Below are positions 8,557 through 14,796 of a stretch of DNA of 43,830 nucleotides, in pieces. Position 1 is the first letter of the stretch; every line of letters starts with the position of its first letter. Both the position numbers and the translations under genes were made by a program. Source of the stretch: Syntrophorhabdus sp. (GTDB taxonomy: Bacteria > Desulfobacterota > Syntrophorhabdia > Syntrophorhabdales > Syntrophorhabdaceae); contig JAAYAK010000315.1 in assembly GCA_012719415.1 (NCBI GenBank), forward strand, positions 1 through 43,830. Direction: 5' to 3'. Under the pieces are notes generated by a model. It was not told where the DNA came from. It saw only the letters and a list, made by a program, of their open reading frames with translations, and searched no databases.

Positions 8557-8628
8557 ATGGATTATTTTGGACAGCAGTGGATGTCGGGTCACGGCCGGAT
8601 GTGGTACAATGACAGTGCTTTCGGATGA
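8557..8628 (+). CDS. Possible RiPP precursor peptide (candidate only)
   Basis: A 23-codon frame starts at an ATG 11 bases after a strong AAGGAGGG site and ends 94 bases before the RRE-transglutaminase gene. The peptide is rich in aromatic residues, Gly and Met: it starts MDYFGQQWM and ends WYNDSAFG. If SGHGRMWYND is read as a core start, Gly11 is eight positions before Asp19, the ring size (G1 to D9) allowed in lasso peptides. However, the leader would be only 10 residues and the usual Thr at -2 is absent. No cyclase gene is nearby. The ribosome site and position are seen; precursor function is speculative. It may be a small leader peptide or chance. Confidence 0.25.
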   Translation: MDYFGQQWMSGHGRMWYNDSAFG

Positions 8629-8722
8629 TGGAAGTTCGGACAGCGTGTCGTTCCCGACATGCACGATAACCTCTGCGCGCCGCTCCGCGCCATGTGAAAC
8701 GCGGATCTCATCGAGGAGGGGG

Positions 8723-9463
8723 ATGGACCGGACAAGGCCGTCAGGCAACCTCAACACGGGGCATCACGTGCCCTCCCATATCCGTCACGTCAGGGTAGGG
8801 GACCGGGTTATCATCCTCGACATCCGCTCGGAATCCTATTTCGCCCTCGATCCCGTCGCTTCGCTCATGTGGGAGGAGCTCATCGCCGGGCGTGGAAGGG
8901 ACGAGTGTCTGCGACGACTCGGAGAGGAGATCTCCGGAACGCCACAAGAGATAGAGGACGATCTTTACGCGTTCTCCGAAAAATGCCTTGCCAGGGGGTT
9001 GATGAGGGAATCGCCCGAGGCGCCCGCAGGAGAAGAGGCGCCGCGGGCGACACGCGCCTGGAAGCGCTTCCTCACCTTCAGGGCATGGTGGAGCCTTGTG
9101 AGAACAAGGCTCTCCCTGTCGCGCAAGGGCTTTTGCACCACCTACAACAGCGCCCTCGCCATGGCATACCCCGGAGAGACCTCGGGGGACAACGCTGGGG
9201 GTGAGGCACTCGAACGCGCCCTCACTGCTTTCGCGGCGGCGGAGAGCTTCTTTCCCCTGGGGAAGGCTCGGCTCGACCATCTTCCTCGATCGCTGGCGCT
9301 CTTCACGTTCCTCAGGCGCACGGGCCTGCCGGTGTGCCACTGCATCGGAGTGAGGCCCTTCCCTTTTTCCGCGCACGCCTGGACCGAGTGCCATGGGCGC
9401 GTCGTGCATGACGATGCGTTGAACCGGAACAGGTTCACCATTATCGCGAGAATACCTAAGTGA
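8723..9463 (+). CDS. RRE (PqqD-like) - transglutaminase-like fusion, lasso-peptide B protein family
   Basis: A 246-residue two-domain protein. Residues about 15-90 resemble a PqqD-type RiPP recognition element (VRVGDRVIILDI, then SYFALDPVASLMWEELIAG), which binds leader peptides. Residues about 110-246 resemble the B2/McjB-type transglutaminase-fold leader peptidase, with LPRSLALFTFLRRTGLPV, IGVRPFPFSAHAWTE and VVHDD. The His (His218) and Asp (230/231) of the Cys-His-Asp triad are present. At the position where the family has Cys in its CLPRSL block this protein has His186; Cys residues occur later, in PVCHCIGV. The start at 8723 has GAGGAGG just upstream. No asparagine-synthetase-like cyclase or transporter is near, so it is an orphan. 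It may be an altered or inactive peptidase, or may act on a distant precursor. Confidence 0.75.
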   Translation: MDRTRPSGNLNTGHHVPSHIRHVRVGDRVIILDIRSESYFALDPVASLMWEELIAGRGRDECLRRLGEEISGTPQEIEDDLYAFSEKCLARGLMRESPEAPAGEEAPRATRAWKRFLTFRAWWSLVRTRLSLSRKGFCTTYNSALAMAYPGETSGDNAGGEALERALTAFAAAESFFPLGKARLDHLPRSLALFTFLRRTGLPVCHCIGVRPFPFSAHAWTECHGRVVHDDALNRNRFTIIARIPK

Positions 9464-9496
9464 GGAAGTTTTCCGGCACGATCCGCGAGAGTGCCG

Positions 9497-9526
9497 CATG
9501 TCGGCCCCGATGCCAGGGCCGACATG
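9497..9526. terminator. Hairpin between convergent genes
   Basis: An 11-bp perfect stem (CATGTCGGCCC / GGGCCGACATG) with an 8-nt loop lies between the 3' ends of the RRE-transglutaminase gene and modB. It has no T-run, so it is either a weak bidirectional terminator or an mRNA-end stabiliser. Confidence 0.5.
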
Positions 9527-9571
9527 TCGCCGGGCCGTCAAAGGACAGCGAGGATAGAACACCCCGGGGCG

Positions 9572-10270
9572 TTAAATGCCGAGGCCCGGGATCCTCTTTC
9601 TGTTCATCGTGTTGAGGACAAGGAGCACGGCGATGGCTATTACCGTAAGTATGATGGAGAATATCGCCGCCCTCAAGAACTCGCCCTCGAAAACGGCGTT
9701 GTAGATGGCGAGAGACAGCGTCTCCGTGCGCCCCACGATGTTGCCGCCGAGCATGAGGCTTATGCCGACCTCCCCCACGGAGCGTCCGAAGGCAAGCAGG
9801 AGCCCTGTCACGATGCCGCCCTTGATGTTGGGAAGGACAACCTTGAACAGCGTCTGGGCCCGCGTCTTTCCCAGGGTGGCGGCCGCCTCGATCAGCGTGC
9901 CGTCCATTTGCTGCCGCGCGGCCTGCACGCTTTTCACCATGAAGGGCAGACCCACTACAAACACGGCGACGAGCACCCCCGAGGGTGTGAATATTATCTT
10001 GAAGGCGAACACCTCCATCAAGAAACGTCCGAGAGGCCCGTTCTTGCCAAGGATGAGGAGCAGGAAGAACCCGAGAGCCATCGGCGGGAAGATCATGGGC
10101 AGGGTGGTGATGATCTCGACTACGGTCTTCACCGGGCTCTTCTTTCCGGCAAGGTACAACCCAAGGGGCAGACCGGCCGCGAGCTGCACGATGAGCGCCA
10201 GCAGGGTCACCTTGAGCGTGAGCGCGATGGCCGGGTGTGTCAGGTAGTCCGTCAGCGGTACGTGGGGCAT
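9572..10270 (-). CDS. modB: Molybdate/tungstate ABC transporter permease
   Basis: A 232-residue integral membrane permease of the ModB/CysT type with about five to six membrane segments (TLLALIVQLAAGLPLGLYL; FFLLLILG; VLVAVFVVGLPFMV; AIFSIILTVIAIAVLLVL). The cytoplasmic EAA loop that docks the ATPase is seen as LIEAAATLGKTRAQTLFKVVLP, followed by the ModB-like GRSVGEVGISLMLGGNI. It starts one base after the modA stop. It is the last gene of the molybdate operon and moves oxyanion delivered by ModA into the cell, which fits an organism with molybdopterin enzymes. Molybdate and tungstate specificity cannot be separated from the permease alone. Confidence 0.9.
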   Translation of the reverse strand: MPHVPLTDYLTHPAIALTLKVTLLALIVQLAAGLPLGLYLAGKKSPVKTVVEIITTLPMIFPPMALGFFLLLILGKNGPLGRFLMEVFAFKIIFTPSGVLVAVFVVGLPFMVKSVQAARQQMDGTLIEAAATLGKTRAQTLFKVVLPNIKGGIVTGLLLAFGRSVGEVGISLMLGGNIVGRTETLSLAIYNAVFEGEFLRAAIFSIILTVIAIAVLLVLNTMNRKRIPGLGI

Positions 10271-10271
10271 A

Positions 10272-11018
10272 TCATTTTACGCCGTATTTCCCGAAAATAT
10301 CCTTCGCTTCCTTCGTCTTCAGATAATCGGTGAATTTCTTCGTTTCCGGCTTGTTCTGAAAGCCTTTCACCACCCCGGCGACAATGAGTATCTCGGTGTA
10401 CTTGTCTTCCGGCACGACGATATAGCCGCCCAACCGGTCCTTGTTCGCCATGGCCTCGGTGAGGTTGATGAACCCCGCGTCCGCCTCTCCTGCCAGCAGG
10501 TAGGAGACGACCTGGGGCACGGTGGCCACCTGGGTTATCTTGCCGGCGAGCTTTGATGCGTAGCCATAGGACTTCAGGGCTTCCGTCCCCGCAATGCCGT
10601 AGATGGCCTTCTTGTCCTCCGGCATGAATACCGTCTTCACTTTGTCCGACGCCATGTCTTCCACCCTGTCAAGGCTCACGCCCTTCCGGTAGGCGAGGAC
10701 GAGAATGCCCTTTCCTATCGGTTCATAGGAAACAAATGTTACCGTGGAACCGAGGGCGGTAAGGAATTTCTTGTCGCCGATGATACAGCTTATCTCGCCG
10801 GTCTGTTTCGACTGGCTCGCCACCATCTGGATGTTCCCGAAGGCGGCGTCCGTCTTTATCCCGGTGGCCTTTTCGAAGGACTTCATCGCCTCCGTGACGG
10901 GCTTCTTGTATCCGGCCCCCGACGCGATCATCAGGGTCTGGGCCGACACCAGGGACGCGCCCAGGAAGAGAAGGAGAAGACACAGGACCGTTCCGATAAC
11001 AACGGGTTTTCTTTTCAT
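10272..11018 (-). CDS. modA: Molybdate-type periplasmic substrate-binding protein
   Basis: A 248-residue exported binding protein. It has a signal peptide MKRKPVVIGTVLCLLLLFLG with cleavage near LVSAQ, then a type II periplasmic-binding fold: LMIASGAGYKKPVTEAMKSF, an ATGIK segment, GNIQMVASQ, and late ESDAGF-like LLAGEADAGFINLTEA. It captures oxyanion outside the membrane and hands it to ModB. ATG at 11018 is chosen because it is followed by a signal peptide and preceded by GAGG; in-frame codons farther upstream lie inside modC. It has five bases of spacing to modC and one to modB, so the operon is tight. Sequence divergence from classical enterobacterial ModA leaves tungstate as a possible ligand. 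Confidence 0.85.
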   Translation of the reverse strand: MKRKPVVIGTVLCLLLLFLGASLVSAQTLMIASGAGYKKPVTEAMKSFEKATGIKTDAAFGNIQMVASQSKQTGEISCIIGDKKFLTALGSTVTFVSYEPIGKGILVLAYRKGVSLDRVEDMASDKVKTVFMPEDKKAIYGIAGTEALKSYGYASKLAGKITQVATVPQVVSYLLAGEADAGFINLTEAMANKDRLGGYIVVPEDKYTEILIVAGVVKGFQNKPETKKFTDYLKTKEAKDIFGKYGVK

Positions 11019-11023
11019 ATTCC

Positions 11024-11920
11024 TCAATTGCCTCCTTTTCCGTTGGAATTCAGTTTTTGAATGATGGGGTTGAAGGCCTTGGAGATCACGAGGGCCTTGT
11101 CGCCAGGTACGAACGTCTCCTGCCGGTTGTTGCACACGGCGACCTTCACGGGCGAGTTCCCGATAAGGAGGGTCAGCACGTCCACGATGTCCTCATTCTC
11201 TACCTTCAGCACTTCCGCGACGAACTGCAGTTTGCCGCTGACCTTGCTTCGGCCGAAGATATCATAAGGATTGCCGTCATCGACGACGCGTCCATCCCTG
11301 AACCCTATCACCCGGTTGCACAGCTTGAATATCTCCGGCAGGTCGTGGCTGACAAGGATCGTCGTGATCCCCCACAGCCTGTGGACCTCCAGGATCTCGT
11401 CCTGAAGGGTGCTTCTCATCTCCATGTCCAGGGCAGAGAGAGGCTCGTCAAGGAGCAGGAGATCCGGCTTGCGTGCCAGGGCCCGCGCCATAGCCACTCT
11501 CTGGTTCTGGCCACCGGAAAGAAACCCCGGCTTGCGGTGCTGCAGATTCGACAACCCGAAGATGCCGAGCAGTTCGTCGATGTGCTTCTTGTCCGCCTTC
11601 GGCTGCGCGAAGCGCAGGTTCTCACGGACGCTCATGTTCGGAAACAGGGCATACTCCTGAAACACGAACCCGACCTTGCGCTGACGAGGCGGCAGGTTCG
11701 TCCCGTCCTTCGAATCGAACCACGTCTGTCCGCCAACCCTGACAAACCCTTCCTCGGCATCGGTCAGGCCTGCGATGATACGCAGCATCGTCGTCTTGCC
11801 CACACCCGACGGACCGAAGAAAGACACCATCTCGCCGGAGCAGATGCTCAGCTCCGCGGTGAAAGGAAACTCTCCCGTGGCCGTGAACAGCCTTTTCCTT
11901 ACCGACAGTTCAATCTCCAT
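11024..11920 (-). CDS. modC: Molybdate/tungstate ABC transporter ATPase
   Basis: A 298-residue ABC ATPase that powers the ModB permease. Walker A is FGPSGVGKTTML, the Q-loop is FVFQEYALFPNMSV, the signature is FLSGGQNQRVAMARAL, Walker B is LLLLDEPLSALD, and the switch His is in VSHDLPE. Beyond residue 230 there is a C-terminal extension (KVENEDIVDVLTLLIGN to the end) in the place of the regulatory TOBE-type domain of ModC. It overlaps the upstream Mop-like gene by 11 bases and is followed five bases later by modA, so translation is coupled. Confidence 0.9.
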   Translation of the reverse strand: MEIELSVRKRLFTATGEFPFTAELSICSGEMVSFFGPSGVGKTTMLRIIAGLTDAEEGFVRVGGQTWFDSKDGTNLPPRQRKVGFVFQEYALFPNMSVRENLRFAQPKADKKHIDELLGIFGLSNLQHRKPGFLSGGQNQRVAMARALARKPDLLLLDEPLSALDMEMRSTLQDEILEVHRLWGITTILVSHDLPEIFKLCNRVIGFRDGRVVDDGNPYDIFGRSKVSGKLQFVAEVLKVENEDIVDVLTLLIGNSPVKVAVCNNRQETFVPGDKALVISKAFNPIIQKLNSNGKGGN

Positions 11921-12332
11921 TCCCTGCCTCGTCCGGCTCCTTCAGCATCACTTCGTTCGTCTTGATGAAGGCCGTCACGCGGTCGCCCGCTTTAAGGTCC
12001 AGTCTCCTCGCCGACATCGTCGTGATCAGGGAGGTCAGGTGTTCACCCCTGAAGGACAGTATCACCTGCGTCAATATCTCCCCCGTCACAAGCCTCTCGA
12101 TGGTGCAATCAAGCTGGTTGTTGAGGCTCATCTGCCCCCCGATCATCTTTCCTATCGAAACCGCCGCTTCATTGAACAGGAGTTCAACATCTCCCGACAT
12201 GCGCAGATAGGAGACCTTTCCCGGCGTTCCGATCATGATCGCCGTCATCCTGGTTCCATCCACGTCGATGCCCACCAGCGTCATGTTCCCCGATGTCGTC
12301 AGCTCAGATATCTTCCCGCGCAAAATGTTCAT
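11910..12332 (-). CDS. Mop/TOBE-domain molybdate-binding protein
   Basis: A 140-residue protein opening MNILRGKISELTTSGNMTLV and closing with a second repeat-like block (LKAGDRVTAFIKTNEVML). The first is Mop-like (NxLxGxI, then a beta-hairpin) and the second is the classical KxGDxVxAxIKxxxVxL ending of a TOBE/molbindin repeat. It may bind molybdate or tungstate in the cytoplasm for storage or sensing. The ATG at 12332 has TTGAGGACC just upstream. It is the first gene of the molybdate operon and lies directly downstream of the ModE-type palindrome. No DNA-binding domain is present, so it is not ModE itself. Confidence 0.8.
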   Translation of the reverse strand: MNILRGKISELTTSGNMTLVGIDVDGTRMTAIMIGTPGKVSYLRMSGDVELLFNEAAVSIGKMIGGQMSLNNQLDCTIERLVTGEILTQVILSFRGEHLTSLITTMSARRLDLKAGDRVTAFIKTNEVMLKEPDEAGNGD

Positions 12333-12366
12333 GGTCCTCAATTCATGTAACGGCTCACTCGCAACT

Positions 12367-12392
12367 TCGTTATATATATACGCATATATCGA
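12367..12392. promoter_or_regulatory. ModE-type operator upstream of the molybdate operon
   Basis: The sequence TCGTTATATA, a short spacer, then TATATCGA forms an imperfect palindrome, 34 bases upstream of the Mop start codon. It matches the general TATATA-N-TATATA layout flanked by CG that ModE recognises in other bacteria. This suggests molybdate-dependent repression. No modE gene lies in the window. Confidence 0.6.
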
Positions 12393-12415
12393 CAGCGAAA
12401 GTCAACATCACGCCG

Positions 12416-12485
12416 TCCCCTCTTTGTGCATGACGCCCCCTCTCTTTTGCCATTGCCTGCAGGGGGCCCTGACTGGTATCCCATT
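12416..12485 (+). repeat. Shared leader element, copy A
   Basis: 70 bp that match 17416-17485 at 58 positions, an offset of exactly 5000 bp. Invariant blocks are CTTTGTGCATGA and CTCTTTTGCCATTGC. It lies 107 bp upstream of the first WD40 gene. Changes between copies are not concentrated at third codon positions in any frame, so I read it as a non-coding regulatory or recombination element. Confidence 0.8.
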
Positions 12486-12536
12486 GATAGCGCGATGCAA
12501 GGACCTGACCGGGGAGGGTCGCTTGCTTCCCGGGCC

Positions 12537-12582
12537 GGTAAAGAGAATCCTCGCGGAAGCGACAAGAATGATATACGATTAG
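12537..12582 (+). pseudogene. 3' scar of the membrane-protein gene found intact at 17830-18432
   Basis: This stretch is nearly the same as the last 46 bases of the intact gene (18387-18432), encoding the end VKRILAEATRxIYD and the stop. Leader copy A sits about 50 bp before it, as if leader, small gene and membrane gene were once present here too and all but the ends was deleted. It precedes the first WD40 start by nine bases. Confidence 0.75.
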
Positions 12583-12591
12583 AGGAAGGTC

Positions 12592-14796
12592 ATGAAGGAA
12601 CTCAAGGTTTCGGACAAAGCGGGGAAGGTACGGCGGGCATCCGATGACGTCGTGCGTGAGGCGCTGGGGACCCTTGTCCCCGGGGGAAGGACCACCCACC
12701 GCATAGGGGGACACACGGACTGGTATCACGGAGCGGCGGTCTCGCCCGACGGGTCGCGGCTGATCACTGCCAACCGCGACGGAACGGCCCGCCTGTGGGA
12801 CATCGCCAGCGGTCAGTGCCTCATGGTGTTTCGGGGGCATACCGGCGAGGTGGTGCGGGCGGCTTTTATGAACCACGCGGACCGGGCCGTCACGACCGAC
12901 GATGACGGCACCCTGCGCCTGTGGGACTGCGCGACGGGCGCCTGCATCCTCGTCCTGAAAGGTCATCATGGACGTGTCGCCGGCCTGGCGGTGAGCCCCG
13001 ATGACAGGTATATCGCAAGCAGCGACAGCTTCTGGGCACTCAGGGTATGGTCCCTTCCCGAGGGTACCTGCGAACATTCCGCGGCAGGGATCAACAATGT
13101 CATGAGGATCCTTGTGAACCGGGACGGCAACACGATGCTGACACTGGACTCACACCATGATATCCTTCGATGGAACTTCCCCGGCATCGGCGAGCCCTCT
13201 CTTGTCGCGAGCGGGGATTATTGGGACATCGCTCTTGCGGGGGATGGAGAGGTTGTGGCCGCCGGAAGGGATGGCCTTTCCTGCTTCGATGTTCGCACCG
13301 GCGCCCGGAAGAGGCTCTATTCCCTGGAACCGCACAAGCCCTACAAGGTGACCACCTCTTCCGACGAAACACGGTTTGTGGCCTGCTGCGGCCCCGGGGA
13401 GACCGTCCTCGTGGTGGACAGCGGAACGGGCGCTATCGAGAAACAGTTTACCGGTCCGAGGCTCGTCACCGACATGACACTCTCGCCGGATGGAAAAACC
13501 CTCTATACGGTGGGCTTTTACCGGACATGCAACATCTGGGATATCGGTACGGGCGAGTGCCTGCAAGCCATCGGTTCCACCCGGAGCGTGCACCATCTCT
13601 CCCTTTCCAGCAGCGGCACGTATCTCGCCGCCTGTGACAAAGGCGATACGGTCAAGCTGTGGAACCTCACGGACGGTTCCCAACGGGCGAAGTTCCCGGG
13701 GGCAACGTCCGTCGCCTTTCTCGAAAACGCCCGTCTTGTTGCCACCGGGCATGATGACGGCCGAGTTCGATTCTGGGACATCGAGAGCGGCAACGAGAAG
13801 CCCGGGGCGGTCTTACAGGCCTACTCATCCGCGGTCGCCTGCGTCCTGCCGCTGGAATCAGGCGCCTCCTTTGCAACCTTCACCCGGCACGGAGTGCCGA
13901 AGCTCTGGAACACGGAAAAACGCAATTGTCTCAAGATCCATAACACGGCCGGAAACATTGACATCGACACCACCGCGATAGATGAAGACACGCAACGCGT
14001 GGCGATGCGTCGCCAGGGGAAGAACCATATACTCGTCTGCGATCTTCGGTCCGGCGATATTCTTGCCACGCTGACGGACCACGCACATAAGTACGGCAAT
14101 CTCTCCGTCATCATCACGGGCATTCGTTTTCTCCCCCGGGGAAGGGGTCTTGTTTCCTGCGGCCGTGACGGCCTTATTATCCTCTGGGACCTCTCCACGT
14201 TCAAGGCCGCGCGGTCTATCAATGTGGGCAGTTCGATCCTCTCCATGGCCGTCGAGAACGACGGACGTCATGTGGTCATCGGCACCTATGCGGGAGGGCT
14301 GGAGCGATGGGACCTCGAAAGCGGGCAACGTGAGATCTGCCGGCCTCCTGAAGGGAGTCCGGTGGCGGGGCTCGCGCTCTCTTCCGACGAAAGCCGGCTC
14401 TTCGTCTCCTTCAGCGACGGGACCGTGAGGATCATAGACAGACAGAGCACGGCCCTCGTCTGCTCCCTCTGGAACGTGGATGACGGCTTCTTCTGGTTCA
14501 CGCCGCCCGACGAGCACGCCCCGGACGGCTGGGTATGGACTGACAGGGAAGACCTGCTCCATCTCGTCGAAGAAGGCAGCGAGGGCAGGGTCCTTGGTGC
14601 CGTACCCCTGGCTGACGAAAGACGAGGAACCTATATCATGACCCGCAACAATGCGGCGATCGTACAGGCGCGCCTCAAGGGCCTCGACGAATACGCGCGC
14701 GTCGCGGGCCGTTATACCCGTGCCCTTGCGGACGGACAGGACAGGATCGAGACCCGCCCGCGCCCGATGCTGACCGGGAAAGATAATGATGCGTAA
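12592..14796 (+). CDS. WD40 beta-propeller protein 1 of the putative unfoldase module
   Basis: A 734-residue cytoplasmic protein made almost wholly of WD40-type repeats, with no signal peptide or membrane segment. Clear blades include GTARLWDIASGQCLMVFRGH, GTLRLWDCATGACILVLKGH, NIWDIGTGECL, VKLWNLTDGS, VRFWDIESGN and LIILWDLSTF. Ten or more repeats imply two propellers. The last 110 residues form a separate conserved tail beginning at FFWFTPPDEHAPDGW, then WTDREDLLHLV, and ending in a basic Arg/Pro-rich stretch. The tail recurs in the next protein. GAGGAAGG precedes the ATG closely. It overlaps the next gene by 11 bases. Likely a scaffold or target-recognition subunit; no enzymatic motif is seen. 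Confidence 0.85.
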   Translation: MKELKVSDKAGKVRRASDDVVREALGTLVPGGRTTHRIGGHTDWYHGAAVSPDGSRLITANRDGTARLWDIASGQCLMVFRGHTGEVVRAAFMNHADRAVTTDDDGTLRLWDCATGACILVLKGHHGRVAGLAVSPDDRYIASSDSFWALRVWSLPEGTCEHSAAGINNVMRILVNRDGNTMLTLDSHHDILRWNFPGIGEPSLVASGDYWDIALAGDGEVVAAGRDGLSCFDVRTGARKRLYSLEPHKPYKVTTSSDETRFVACCGPGETVLVVDSGTGAIEKQFTGPRLVTDMTLSPDGKTLYTVGFYRTCNIWDIGTGECLQAIGSTRSVHHLSLSSSGTYLAACDKGDTVKLWNLTDGSQRAKFPGATSVAFLENARLVATGHDDGRVRFWDIESGNEKPGAVLQAYSSAVACVLPLESGASFATFTRHGVPKLWNTEKRNCLKIHNTAGNIDIDTTAIDEDTQRVAMRRQGKNHILVCDLRSGDILATLTDHAHKYGNLSVIITGIRFLPRGRGLVSCGRDGLIILWDLSTFKAARSINVGSSILSMAVENDGRHVVIGTYAGGLERWDLESGQREICRPPEGSPVAGLALSSDESRLFVSFSDGTVRIIDRQSTALVCSLWNVDDGFFWFTPPDEHAPDGWVWTDREDLLHLVEEGSEGRVLGAVPLADERRGTYIMTRNNAAIVQARLKGLDEYARVAGRYTRALADGQDRIETRPRPMLTGKDNDA

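Noticed and set aside
8266-8628. A 120-codon frame that ends with the candidate precursor peptide
   Set aside because: Its first 95 codons run through tandem repeat DNA; only the last 23 codons have a good ribosome site.
8512-8757. An 81-codon minus-strand frame over the RRE-gene upstream region
   Set aside because: It looks fairly protein-like but has no ribosome site or known family and covers the start of the plus-strand gene.
12416-12485. The leader repeat as a coding minus-strand segment (SQGPLQAMAKER versus SQSPVHAMAKEK)
   Set aside because: Differences between copies fall at all three codon positions and no start or ribosome site fits.
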